Position numbers and translations under genes: made by a program
The notes under the pieces: generated by a model
The model's input: only the letters and a program-made list of their open reading frames with translations
The model's database searches: none
Told to the model about the DNA's origin: nothing
Assembly: GCA_036374175.1 (NCBI GenBank)
Contig: DASUUH010000109.1
Span: forward strand, 1-32,867
Source of the DNA: JASLBX01 sp036374175
GTDB lineage: Bacteria > Actinomycetota > Actinomycetes > Jiangellales > Jiangellaceae
Direction: 5' to 3'
Length of the DNA: 32,867 nucleotides
In this document: positions 7,425-15,138 of the stretch, one piece after another
Layout: each line of letters begins with the position of its first letter
How positions within the stretch are numbered: position 1 is the first letter of the stretch

Positions 7425-8855
7425 GTGCAGGACCTGTCGACAATCGTCAAGGCATACGACATTCGCGGGCTGGTTCCCGATCAGCTGAACGACGACGTCG
7501 CTCGTGCGGTTGGCGCCTCCTTCGTCGAGGTGGTCGAGGCCACCGAAGCGGTCGTGATCGGTCACGACATGCGTCCGTCGTCCGTCCCGTTGGCGACTGC
7601 GTTTGCCGAGGGCGTGACATCGCGGGGCGTGAACGTCGTGATGATCGGGCTCGCCTCGACCGACCAGCTCTATTACGCGAGCGGGTTCCTGGACCTGCCC
7701 GGCGCGATGTTCACGGCCAGCCACAACCCTGCGCAGTACAACGGCATCAAACTGTGCCGGGCGGGCGCGGCTCCGGTCGGGCAGGACACCGGTCTGGCGC
7801 AGATCAGGGAGCGTGCCGAGCAACTTCTTACTTCCGCGGGCCCTGCTGTCCGGCCGGACACGTCGCCTGCCGGCGAGGACGCCGCGGGTGGCCCGGACAA
7901 GTCGAAAGACGGTGGCGGGCGTGGCACCATCGAGCACCAAGACGTGCTGGCCGGATACGCCACTCACCTGCGGAGCCTCGTGCCGCTCCAGGCCATCCGG
8001 CCGCTCACAGTGGTGGTCGACGCCGGCAACGGCATGGCAGGGCACACGGTCCCAGCAGTGCTCGACGTACCTGGAATCACGCTCGTGCCGATGTACTTCG
8101 AACTGGACGGCACCTTCCCGAACCACGAGGCCAACCCGATCGAGCCCGAGAACCTCCGCGACCTGCAAGCGGCCGTGCTCGACCACGGGGCCGATCTCGG
8201 CCTGGCCTTCGACGGTGATGCCGACCGGTGTTTCGTGGTCGACGAGCGTGGCGCACCGGTGAACCCCTCGGCGCTGACCGCGCTGATCGCTACCCGCGAG
8301 CTCGAACGGGTACCGGGGCAGCGTGTCGTGCACAACCTGATCACGTCTCGGGCAGTTCCGGAGATCGTCCGCGAGCACGGTGGCGAGCCCATCCGGACCC
8401 GCGTCGGGCACTCGTTCATCAAGCAGACGATGGCCGAGACCGGCGCCGTCTTCGGCGGCGAGCACTCTGCGCACTACTACTTCCGCGATTTCTGGCGGGC
8501 CGACTCGGGGATGCTGGCCGCCTTGCATACCCTCGCCGCACTTGGCGGAACGCCCGTCGGCGCGACGCTGTCCGAACTCATCGCACCGTACGAGCGGTAC
8601 GTCAGCTCTGGCGAGATCAACAGCACGGTCACCGACCAGGCCGGTGCGATGGCCGCCGTGGAGGAGGCATTCACCAGACGTGAGGGCGTCAGCATTGATC
8701 ACCTGGACGGGCTGAGCGTCGAACACGATGACTGGTGGTTCAACCTGCGGCCGTCCAACACCGAACCGCTGCTCCGGCTCAACGCCGAAGCCGTCGATGC
8801 GGCGACGATGGAGCAGATCCGCGATGATGTGCTCAGCATTGTGCGCGAAACATAA
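7425..8855 (+). CDS. manB: Phosphomannomutase/phosphoglucomutase
   Basis: The 476-residue enzyme interconverts mannose-6-phosphate and mannose-1-phosphate, feeding GDP-mannose synthesis. All four family loops are visible: the phosphoserine loop TASHNP (serine near 99), the magnesium loop DGDADR (263-268), the sugar-binding GGEHSAHYY (about 344-352) and the phosphate loop RPSNTEP (about 442-448). A Pro/Gly/Asp-rich insert at about 138-168 is longer than usual for the family and probably a surface loop. The GTG start gives VQDLSTIVKAYDIRG, matching the family N-terminus, and fits a leaderless promoter. It leads the plus-strand set manB - Trm112 - SIS - manA, which is the standard actinobacterial mannose block. 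Glucose-phosphate activity cannot be excluded. Confidence 0.95.
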   Translation: MQDLSTIVKAYDIRGLVPDQLNDDVARAVGASFVEVVEATEAVVIGHDMRPSSVPLATAFAEGVTSRGVNVVMIGLASTDQLYYASGFLDLPGAMFTASHNPAQYNGIKLCRAGAAPVGQDTGLAQIRERAEQLLTSAGPAVRPDTSPAGEDAAGGPDKSKDGGGRGTIEHQDVLAGYATHLRSLVPLQAIRPLTVVVDAGNGMAGHTVPAVLDVPGITLVPMYFELDGTFPNHEANPIEPENLRDLQAAVLDHGADLGLAFDGDADRCFVVDERGAPVNPSALTALIATRELERVPGQRVVHNLITSRAVPEIVREHGGEPIRTRVGHSFIKQTMAETGAVFGGEHSAHYYFRDFWRADSGMLAALHTLAALGGTPVGATLSELIAPYERYVSSGEINSTVTDQAGAMAAVEEAFTRREGVSIDHLDGLSVEHDDWWFNLRPSNTEPLLRLNAEAVDAATMEQIRDDVLSIVRET

Positions 8856-8868
8856 GGAGCGTCGTTAG

Positions 8869-9039
8869 ATGAGACTGGATCCAGCGTTGCTGGAGATCCT
8901 CGCCTGTCCCGCTTGCCGGGCCGAACTTCGGGTCGACGACGCTGCGAGTGAGCTGGTGTGCACCGGTTGTGGGCTGGCCTATCCGGTACGCGGCGACATT
9001 CCTGTGCTGCTCGTCGACCAGGCGCGCAGGTCGGGCTGA
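8869..9039 (+). CDS. Trm112-like small zinc-ribbon protein
   Basis: A 56-residue reading frame with AAGGAG at 8854-8859 as ribosome site begins 13 nt after manB. It contains CPAC at residues 13-16 and CTGC at 31-34 as a four-cysteine zinc ribbon, followed by AYPVRGDIPVLL, the Trm112/YcaR signature. Trm112 proteins activate methyltransferases in eukaryotes and archaea; the bacterial short forms are usually uncharacterised. In actinobacteria it commonly lies between manB and the SIS gene, as here. Confidence 0.9.
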   Translation: MRLDPALLEILACPACRAELRVDDAASELVCTGCGLAYPVRGDIPVLLVDQARRSG

Positions 9040-9053
9040 GGGGCGGGCGGCTG

Positions 9054-10070
9054 ATGTTCTTGGACGGGACGCTGGACGATCCTGCGGCGCTGGAATCCAT
9101 CGATCCGGTGCTCCGTGAGATCGCCGGCTGGGGCGCGGAGGTACGGCGGGCCGACTCGGCGGCCGCCGAGTCGATGGCCGCGTTGGATCCGAGCGACCGC
9201 CCGCGTGCGGTCATCGCCGGCGGGGCCGATGGCCGGTTGTTCCGTGCGGTACTCGAGCCGGTATGCCCGGTGCCGTTCGTTGCCTGGCCGCATCCCGGGC
9301 TGCCAGCTTGGGCCGGCCCACTCGACCTTGTCGTCGTGATGTCGACTGACGGCAACGAGGACGACGCACACTCGGCCGTGGTGGAGGCATCTCGGCGTGG
9401 CTGCTCCATCCTGGCGGCCGCGCCGGCCGACTCACCGGTAGCCACGGCGGCGCAGAGCAACGCGACTGTCTTGTTGCCGGCGGGCACGAGCGACCCGACG
9501 GCGCTGGCCGTACCCGTATTGAAGGCGCTGCACCTGCTCGGGCTGGGGCCGGAGGTAGAGGCCGAACCCGTGGCGGCGGCCCTAGACGACGTCGCCATCC
9601 GGTGCGGTGCCCAGGTTACGGTCGATCAGAATCCGGCGAAGGAGATCGCGCTGGCTCTCGGTGATGATCTGCCGGTTGTGTTCGGCGGATCCGTGCTGGC
9701 CGCGCGGGCGGCACGCCGGGTTGCCGAGGCGCTGCGGGCTGCGAGCGGACGGGCCGCCATTGCAGGCGGCGACCACCAGCTGGTGCCGTTGCTGGAGAAG
9801 GCACCAGAGATCGACGTGTTCGCCGACCCCTTCGAAGGTGATATTCAGGACCCCCGGCCCTCCCTGTTGGTGCTGGACGACGGCGCCCAATCGCCCCAGA
9901 TCCAGGCCGCCACGGCACGTGTGCTGGCCGCGGCGGAGAAGGGATCCGTGCGGGTCCATACGGTGCGCGCTGCCGAGGGGCCGGACGTGGGCCGGTTCGC
10001 CGCGCTGCTGGCGACCGGCCGGTTCGCCGCGGCCTACCTCGCGCTGGGCCTCGGCCGCCGGGCCGGCTGA
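9054..10070 (+). CDS. SIS-domain sugar-phosphate isomerase-like protein (Rv3256c type)
   Basis: The 338-residue protein resembles the C-terminally divergent phosphoglucose/phosphomannose isomerase relatives found beside manA in actinobacteria. It has two alpha/beta SIS-like halves: the first includes RAVIAGGADG and DLVVVMSTDGNEDDAHSAV, the second FGGSVLAARAARRVAEAL. The usual catalytic glutamate/histidine set is not evident to me, so it may be a regulator or scaffold rather than an enzyme. The ATG at 9054 is 14 nt after the Trm112 stop with a weak GGGCGG ribosome site; a longer upstream reading overlaps the Trm112 gene and is rejected. Its association with manA/manB points to mannose or glucose phosphate metabolism. 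Confidence 0.8.
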   Translation: MFLDGTLDDPAALESIDPVLREIAGWGAEVRRADSAAAESMAALDPSDRPRAVIAGGADGRLFRAVLEPVCPVPFVAWPHPGLPAWAGPLDLVVVMSTDGNEDDAHSAVVEASRRGCSILAAAPADSPVATAAQSNATVLLPAGTSDPTALAVPVLKALHLLGLGPEVEAEPVAAALDDVAIRCGAQVTVDQNPAKEIALALGDDLPVVFGGSVLAARAARRVAEALRAASGRAAIAGGDHQLVPLLEKAPEIDVFADPFEGDIQDPRPSLLVLDDGAQSPQIQAATARVLAAAEKGSVRVHTVRAAEGPDVGRFAALLATGRFAAAYLALGLGRRAG

Positions 10071-10083
10071 GCATGAGTCACGT

Positions 10084-10109
10084 GGCTCTCCGCCTGGCGT
10101 CGCGGAGCC
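10084..10109 (+). terminator. Hairpin after the SIS gene
   Basis: GGCTCTCCGC and GCGGAGCC pair as an 8-bp stem with a 2-nt bulge, 13 nt after the SIS stop. There is no T-run. It may mark the end of the manB-SIS transcript, leaving manA to its own promoter in the repeat region that follows. Confidence 0.35.
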
Positions 10110-10129
10110 TCGGCTCAGGTGTCGGATCG

Positions 10130-10227
10130 CACCAAGGAAGCCACCAAGGAAGCATTGTGTCGCGCCTTGCCGACACCACGGAAGCATGGTGTAGCCATAG
10201 CGGCATCGTGGAAGCTTGGTGCAGCCG
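10130..10227 (+). repeat. Degenerate ~30-bp repeat array directly upstream of manA
   Basis: CACCAAGGAAGC occurs twice in perfect tandem (10130-10141, 10142-10153), then as CACCACGGAAGC (10174-10185) and CATCGTGGAAGC (10204-10215). The last three copies are spaced 32 and 30 bp and each is followed by a related ATTGTGT / ATGGTGT / TTGGTGC block, so the period is about three helical turns. One unit is itself a hairpin (ACACCA / TGGTGT). The array runs to the manA start codon and may be an iterated operator; its function is unknown. Confidence 0.75.
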
Positions 10228-11424
10228 ATGCCGCTGATCCTGCACAATCCCGTCCGCTCGTACGCCTGGGGTTCATCCACAGTGATCCCTGAGCTGCTCG
10301 GCCAAGTGCCGACCGGAGAGCCGCAGGCAGAGTTGTGGATCGGCGCCCATCCTGGTGCGCCTTCGACCGTCGACGTCGACGAAACTCGACTGACCCTCAC
10401 CGAGCTGATCGAGAAGGACCCAGAGGGGACGCTCGGCACGGCTGTGCTCGACCGATTCGGGCCGCGGCTTCCCTTTCTGCTGAAGATTCTGGCCATCGAG
10501 CAGCCTCTCTCCATTCAGGCGCATCCGACGAAGGAGCAAGCTGAGGCCGGCTTCGCCGCGGAAGAGGCGGCAGGCGTGCCGGTCGACGCTCCACACCGGC
10601 TGTACCGCGACCGCTCGCACAAGCCGGAAATGGTCGTCGCACTCACCGACGTCAAGGCCCTGCTGGGATTCCGCCCACCGCGTGAGTCTGCGGCCGTGCT
10701 CGACGAGTTGAACATCCCGCTGCTACGCGAGGACGCGGAGATCCTGCGCCAGGGTGACCCGGCCGGACTGCAGCACATCGTCCGGCGGTGGCTGTTGATG
10801 CCAGCGGATGAGGTGGCACCCCTCGTCGCCGCAATCGTGCGCGGGGCCCGCCGGCTGGCCACCGAACTTGGTCCCCTGATCGTCACCCTGGGTGCGCTTT
10901 ACCCGGGGGATCGGGGCGTGCTGCTCGCACTACTGATGCGGTACGAGCGCCTGCGCGCCGGCGAAGCCGCCTTTGTCGCGGCCGGCGTCCCACATGCCTA
11001 CCTCAAAGGGGTGGCCGTCGAAGCCCAGGCCAGCTCGGACAACACGCTCCGGGCCGGCCTGACACCCAAGCACGTCGATGCGGCCGAGCTGGCCAGAGTC
11101 CTGCGGTACGACGCCGAGCACGAGCTTCGTCTACTGCCCCGGCCGGCCGGCGCTGGCCACGTGGCGTTCACACCTCCGGCGGACGAGTTCCGGCTCGACC
11201 GGATCGCGCTCGGGCCCGGTTCGGTGAGCCTCGGTGCGTCCGACCCGCGGATCGTCCTGGTCACCGAAGGTTCGGCCGAACTCATGGCAAGCAGCGCCGC
11301 CGTCCGGCTGGACCGCGGCCGGGCGGCGTTCGTCCCGGCCACGGACGGCGATGTGTCCATCACGGGCATCGGTGTTGCATTCGTCGTGTCGCCCGGCGCC
11401 GGTGTGGCTCATACTGCACGATGA
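10228..11424 (+). CDS. manA: Mannose-6-phosphate isomerase, class I
   Basis: The 398-residue cupin enzyme interconverts fructose-6-phosphate and mannose-6-phosphate, the first committed step to GDP-mannose. The zinc ligands are visible: Q97 and H99 in QPLSIQAHP, E134 in HKPEMV and H256 in VPHAYLKG, plus the active-site arginine R275 in SSDNTLRAGLTPKH. The N-terminal PVRSYAWGSSTVIPELLG and AELWIGAHPGAPS are classical. The ATG at 10228 matches the family N-terminus; in-frame TTG (10216) and GTG (10219) just upstream are possible alternatives. No strong Shine-Dalgarno is seen other than the GGAAGC of the repeat array. It follows the SIS gene after 157 bp and precedes a cation transporter. Confidence 0.95.
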   Translation: MPLILHNPVRSYAWGSSTVIPELLGQVPTGEPQAELWIGAHPGAPSTVDVDETRLTLTELIEKDPEGTLGTAVLDRFGPRLPFLLKILAIEQPLSIQAHPTKEQAEAGFAAEEAAGVPVDAPHRLYRDRSHKPEMVVALTDVKALLGFRPPRESAAVLDELNIPLLREDAEILRQGDPAGLQHIVRRWLLMPADEVAPLVAAIVRGARRLATELGPLIVTLGALYPGDRGVLLALLMRYERLRAGEAAFVAAGVPHAYLKGVAVEAQASSDNTLRAGLTPKHVDAAELARVLRYDAEHELRLLPRPAGAGHVAFTPPADEFRLDRIALGPGSVSLGASDPRIVLVTEGSAELMASSAAVRLDRGRAAFVPATDGDVSITGIGVAFVVSPGAGVAHTAR

Positions 11425-11457
11425 GTGCCGGCTTGATGAGCCTGACGAGGAGGTTCC

Positions 11458-12405
11458 GTGGCGCCGAGCGGTAGTACCAAGGCGGTCGTCGTAGCCATGC
11501 TGGCCAACTTGGGCATAGCGGTCACCAAGTTCGTGGCCTGGCTGCTGACCGGTGCATCGGCAATGCTCGCCGAAGCGGTCCACTCGGTCGCCGACACGAG
11601 CAACCAGGCTCTGCTGCTGCTCGGTGGGAGCCGTGCGGCACGCGAGCCCACACCAGATCACCCGTTCGGTTACGGGCGGGTCAGGTATCTGTACGCGTTC
11701 ATCGTGGCCATCATCCTGTTCACCCTCGGCGGGCTGTTCGCGCTGTGGGAGGCCTGGCACAAGTACACGGAGATCCGCGAAGGCCACCCGAACGAGTTGC
11801 TCGAGAGCCAGTGGTGGTGGGTGCCGATCGTGGTTCTGCTGGCGGCCATCGGGATGGAAAGTGCCGCGATGCGCACCGCGATCATGGAATCGAACAAGGT
11901 TCGTGGGCGCAAGAACTGGATCCAGTTCATCCGGCGGGCCAAATCGCCCGAGCTGCCGGTGATCCTGCTCGAGGACTCCGGTGCGCTGCTCGGGCTGACC
12001 TTCGCACTGATCGGTGTGGGACTGTCGCTGATCACGGGCAACGCCTACTGGGATGTCGCCGGCACCGTCGCGATCGGCGTCCTGCTCGTGATCATCGCCA
12101 TCGTTCTGATCATCGAGATGTCCAGCCTGCTGGTCGGTGAAGGGGCTACCAAGGACGTCGTCGAGCGGATTGCGGCGGCCCTGACGGCGGACGGGCAGAT
12201 CGACCGAATCATTCATCTGCGAACCCTCTACCTGGGCCCGGAAAACCTGCTCGTCGCAGCAAAGATTGCGATTACCGCCGCTCAGCCGGGTGACCAGATA
12301 GCCGCCGCCATCGACGGCGCCGAAGCGCGGGTGCGCGCCGCCGTGCCGGAAGCTCAGACCATCTACCTGGAGCCTGACCTGGATCGGAGCGTCGCAACCG
12401 CATAG
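11458..12405 (+). CDS. Cation diffusion facilitator family transporter
   Basis: The 315-residue membrane protein should export a divalent metal, probably zinc, iron or manganese, in exchange for protons. The helix 2 metal site is AEAVHSVAD (H42, D46). The helix 5 site reads LLEDSGALLG (E172, D173), the variant seen in the ZnT9/SLC30A9-like branch rather than HxxxD of YiiP. A linker with WIQFIRRAKSPELPV between helices 4 and 5 is also typical of that branch. A cytoplasmic C-terminal domain follows from about residue 225. It starts at GTG behind a strong AGGAGGT (11448-11454). It lies 33 bp after manA, so co-transcription is likely though no functional link is obvious. Confidence 0.92.
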   Translation: MAPSGSTKAVVVAMLANLGIAVTKFVAWLLTGASAMLAEAVHSVADTSNQALLLLGGSRAAREPTPDHPFGYGRVRYLYAFIVAIILFTLGGLFALWEAWHKYTEIREGHPNELLESQWWWVPIVVLLAAIGMESAAMRTAIMESNKVRGRKNWIQFIRRAKSPELPVILLEDSGALLGLTFALIGVGLSLITGNAYWDVAGTVAIGVLLVIIAIVLIIEMSSLLVGEGATKDVVERIAAALTADGQIDRIIHLRTLYLGPENLLVAAKIAITAAQPGDQIAAAIDGAEARVRAAVPEAQTIYLEPDLDRSVATA

Positions 12406-12539
12406 ACTGGCAGGCGCGAACCGGCGCAGGTGATGCCGCGGGCCTTGATGGGCCGCGCCGGGGTGGCTGGGTTTCTGCTGTCCTCGTAGTCGGATGCGCC
12501 CAGCTGCGTCCCCGTTCTCATACCCGGAGGTTTGTTTCA
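12406..12539 (+). promoter_or_regulatory. Structured leader upstream of sahH
   Basis: The 134-nt gap contains two hairpins: 12437-12457 (7-bp stem with one bulged G, loop TTGATG) and GCTGGG/CCCAGC at 12466-12471 with 12499-12504. A clear GGAGG ribosome site follows at 12526-12530. Such a leader suggests RNA-level control, but it does not match the SAH, SAM or cobalamin riboswitch cores I know, so its role is open. Confidence 0.35.
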
Positions 12540-13970
12540 ATGGAGTTCAAGGTCGCTGACCTGTCGCTGGCCGATTTCGGCCGCAAGGAGATTTCACTCG
12601 CCGAGCACGAGATGCCCGGCCTGATGGCGATGCGCCGAGAGTACGGCGCGGCGAAGCCGCTCGCCGGTGCCCGAATCACCGGATCGCTGCACATGACTGT
12701 GCAGACCGCGGTGCTGATCGAGACGCTCGTCGAACTCGGTGCACAAGTGCGCTGGGCGTCCTGCAACATCTTCTCGACCCAAGACCACGCAGCCGCAGCG
12801 GTGGTCGTCGGCCCGTCCGGGACGGTCGACTCGCCGCAGGGCGTGCCGGTGTTCGCCTGGAAGGGCGAGACGTTGGAGGAGTACTGGTGGTGCACTGAGC
12901 AGGCGCTTACCTGGCCCGGCGGCGACGGCCCGAACATGATCCTGGACGACGGTGGCGACGCCACGCTGCTGGTCCACAAGGGCGTCGAGTACGAGAAGGC
13001 CGGTGCCGTCCCGGCGCCGTCGGCTGACGACTCCGAGGAGTGGCAGGTCGTGCTGGCACTGCTGTCTCGGGTTCTTCAGGACGATCCCGGTCGCTGGACG
13101 AACATCGCTGAGCAGGTGCGCGGCGTCACTGAGGAGACCACGACCGGCGTGCACCGGCTGTACGAGATGCAGCGGGACGGGACACTCCTGTTCCCAGCGA
13201 TCAACGTCAACGACGCGGTCACCAAGTCGAAGTTCGACAACAGGTACGGCTGCCGCCACTCGCTGATCGACGGCATCAACCGGGCCACCGACGTGCTGAT
13301 CGGGGGCAAGGTCGCGGTCATCTGTGGGTACGGCGACGTCGGCAAGGGGTGCGCCGAATCGCTGCGCGGCCAGGGTGCGCGGGTGGTCATCACCGAGATC
13401 GACCCGATCTGCGCGCTGCAGGCAGCGATGGACGGTTACGAGGTGACGACGCTGGACGACGTCCTGGACCGGGCCGACATCGTGATCACCGCGACCGGCT
13501 GCCGCGACGTCGTGACGGTCGACCACATGGCGCGGATGAAGCACCAGGCGATCGTCGGCAACATCGGCCACTTCGACAATGAGATCGACATGGCCGGTCT
13601 CGCGGCGCTGCCCGGTATCGTCCGCACGAACATCAAGCCGCAGGTCGACGAGTGGACGTTCCCGGATGGCCACTCGATCATCGTGCTGTCCGAGGGTCGG
13701 CTGCTGAACCTCGGGAACGCAACGGGTCACCCGTCCTTCGTGATGTCGAACTCGTTCACCAACCAGGTGCTGGCACAGATCGAGCTGTTCACGAAGGCCG
13801 CCGACTACCCGCTGGGTGTGTACACGCTGCCGAAGAAGCTGGACGAGATGGTGGCCCGGCTGCACCTCGGTTCGCTGGGTGTCAAGCTCACCGAGTTGAC
13901 GCCGAAGCAAGCCCAGTATATGGGCGTGCCGGTCGAAGGCCCGTTTAAGAGTGAGCACTACCGCTACTGA
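12540..13970 (+). CDS. sahH: S-adenosylhomocysteine hydrolase (adenosylhomocysteinase)
   Basis: The 476-residue NAD-dependent enzyme splits S-adenosylhomocysteine into adenosine and homocysteine, removing the inhibitor of methyltransferases and closing the methyl cycle. Visible signatures are GSLHMTVQTAVLIETL (substrate histidine H51), SCNIFSTQDHAAA, the lysine/aspartate pair in TKSKFDNRYGCRHSL (about 229-242), the NAD Rossmann loop GYGDVGKG (263-270), NLGNATGHPSFVMSNSF and the C-terminal HYRY. It carries the central insert of about 40 residues (about 150-195) common to actinobacterial and many other long-form enzymes. GGAGG at 12526-12530 precedes the ATG by 9 nt. A strong hairpin follows the stop, so the plus-strand block ends here. 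Confidence 0.98.
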   Translation: MEFKVADLSLADFGRKEISLAEHEMPGLMAMRREYGAAKPLAGARITGSLHMTVQTAVLIETLVELGAQVRWASCNIFSTQDHAAAAVVVGPSGTVDSPQGVPVFAWKGETLEEYWWCTEQALTWPGGDGPNMILDDGGDATLLVHKGVEYEKAGAVPAPSADDSEEWQVVLALLSRVLQDDPGRWTNIAEQVRGVTEETTTGVHRLYEMQRDGTLLFPAINVNDAVTKSKFDNRYGCRHSLIDGINRATDVLIGGKVAVICGYGDVGKGCAESLRGQGARVVITEIDPICALQAAMDGYEVTTLDDVLDRADIVITATGCRDVVTVDHMARMKHQAIVGNIGHFDNEIDMAGLAALPGIVRTNIKPQVDEWTFPDGHSIIVLSEGRLLNLGNATGHPSFVMSNSFTNQVLAQIELFTKAADYPLGVYTLPKKLDEMVARLHLGSLGVKLTELTPKQAQYMGVPVEGPFKSEHYRY

Positions 13971-13995
13971 ACTGACGTAGCGCTGACGTGACGTA

Positions 13996-14031
13996 GCGTC
14001 GGCCGGAGCCTTTCCTGGTGTCGGCCGACGC
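13996..14031 (+). terminator. Hairpin downstream of sahH
   Basis: GCGTCGGCCG (13996-14005) and CGGCCGACGC (14022-14031) form a perfect 10-bp stem over a 16-nt loop, 25 nt after the sahH stop. Only GTTATGT follows instead of a T-run, which is usual for actinobacterial intrinsic-type terminators. Confidence 0.6.
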
Positions 14032-14072
14032 GTTATGTCAACTCGTCGGAAGAGTGTCGTTCGTTCAACGGC

Positions 14073-14113
14073 CCCATTCCTGGCAGAGCGACTTGCGCCC
14101 TGTCAGGAATGGG
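14073..14113. repeat. Long hairpin between sahH and the RDD gene
   Basis: CCCATTCCTGGCAG (14073-14086) pairs with 14100-14113 over 14 positions with one G-U, around a 13-nt loop. It is separate from the sahH terminator and unlike the other palindromes here. It may serve as terminator for the minus-strand RDD gene ending at 14217. The rest of 14114-14216 shows only a 6-bp CGTCGC/GCGACG stem. Confidence 0.6.
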
Positions 14114-14216
14114 AGCCTGAACGTTTGGCGTCGCTAACCGGCGACGTACGCCCTGCGCGTTACAACCTCGTTGTCACGCACTCAAGTCGCCGTCTGCTCA
14201 AAATTGGCCCTGGCTC

Positions 14217-15119
14217 CTAACTCGGCGGTGCGAAGCCCTGATCACGTCGTTCATCCGGTGGGATTTGCGGTTCGGCCCGTCCGGGAGGCGGTTCAGCGGG
14301 GCGCCTGACGGGGGGCGGCATTGATTCGGAGTACGGCATGGCGTCAGGGGCGGAGGGCGAGCGTCCCGCCTGCTGGACCGCGAGCCGGTGTGCCTCGCGC
14401 CGGCCGCGTTCTGCGAGGACGGCGGCCAGATACGCCCACGCCGGAGTGCCCGGTGGCGCAGGCGGCGTGACGTGCTGGGCGAACTCGGTGGCCAGTGAGG
14501 CAGCCATCCGCTCTCGAACGTGCGGAGCCATCTGGTAGCTCCGAGTGAGGAAGGTGCGCGCGGTCAAGGCGAGTCCGTCGGGTAGCCGGGATAATTCCAA
14601 CCCGGTCGCCCACGCGGCCAGGTGAGGAGGCACGACCGGCAGCGGCCCACCGGCAGACGGCGCCCGCTCGCGGACCACGACCGTACCGGCCAGCAGGTCG
14701 CCGATGCGTTTGCCGCGTTCATTCAGCAACGAACACACCACCGCGCCCACGCCGAACGTCGTGTAGAAGTCGACGAAGAATCCGGCCAGTCCACGGGTCA
14801 GCGCGTGGCGAAACCGAATCGGCCCGCCGTCGTCACGTACGACCCGCAGACCCAGCACGAGCTTGCCGACCGACCGGCCCCTCGTCAGAGTCTCCACGCC
14901 AACGGGGACCCCGACCAGTAAACCGACTGCCAGCGTCAAGATCAACGCGGCCGCCAGTGCATCGTCGATCTCGGGAGCGACTGCGCCACCGATCATGATG
15001 AACACGAACGCGAGGATGAACAGCACGAAGAAGTCGATGATGACCGCGAGTGCCCGGGACGGGAACTTGGCCAGCCGCATCTCCAGCGCCACTGCCTCGC
15101 CGGTCACCAGGTCCGTCAC
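14217..15119 (-). CDS. RDD-family membrane protein
   Basis: The 300-residue protein opens with LVTGEAVALEMRLAKFPSRALAVIIDFFVLF, the RDD signature with the conserved RxxA and the aspartate in the first helix, followed by two or more further membrane helices up to about residue 145. The C-terminal half is cytoplasmic and ends in a proline-rich tail. Function is not established; RDD proteins are often linked to ion or solute transport and in actinobacteria sit beside MoxR/DUF58/SpoIIM genes. The GTG at 15119 gives the family N-terminus; an upstream in-frame extension is antisense to the SpoIIM-like gene. The start has no Shine-Dalgarno and lies 7 nt from a CAGACT box, suggesting a leaderless mRNA. 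Confidence 0.88.
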   Translation of the reverse strand: MTDLVTGEAVALEMRLAKFPSRALAVIIDFFVLFILAFVFIMIGGAVAPEIDDALAAALILTLAVGLLVGVPVGVETLTRGRSVGKLVLGLRVVRDDGGPIRFRHALTRGLAGFFVDFYTTFGVGAVVCSLLNERGKRIGDLLAGTVVVRERAPSAGGPLPVVPPHLAAWATGLELSRLPDGLALTARTFLTRSYQMAPHVRERMAASLATEFAQHVTPPAPPGTPAWAYLAAVLAERGRREAHRLAVQQAGRSPSAPDAMPYSESMPPPVRRPAEPPPGRAEPQIPPDERRDQGFAPPS

Positions 15120-15138
15120 ACTGGTTAGTCTGCCAGTT
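15120..15138. promoter_or_regulatory. Near-symmetric bidirectional leaderless promoter for the RDD and SpoIIM-like genes
   Basis: Only 19 bp separate the two divergent GTG codons. On the plus strand TAGTCT (15126-15131) is followed by 7 nt and GTG 15139; on the minus strand CAGACT (15132-15127) is followed by 7 nt and GTG 15119. The two -10 hexamers overlap by 5 bp and the layout is symmetric about 15129, with ACTGG/CCAGT arms at 15120-15124 and 15133-15137. Neither gene has a Shine-Dalgarno. Confidence 0.6.

Noticed and set aside
7104..8726. 540-residue open frame antisense to manB
   Set aside because: The plus strand encodes all four phosphomannomutase motifs; the antisense product has no recognisable feature.
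10130..10227. CRISPR-like array
   Set aside because: The units are degenerate, 12-32 bp apart, with no unique spacers and no cas genes.
12406..12539. SAH, SAM or cobalamin riboswitch before sahH
   Set aside because: None of the conserved cores of these classes that I know is present; kept only as an unexplained leader.
12594..13958. 454-residue open frame antisense to sahH
   Set aside because: Shadow of a highly conserved enzyme; composition is typical of antisense frames in GC-rich DNA.
14035..14220. 61-residue open frame between sahH and the RDD gene
   Set aside because: It runs through a 14-bp hairpin, has no ribosome site or family similarity, and overlaps the end of the RDD gene.
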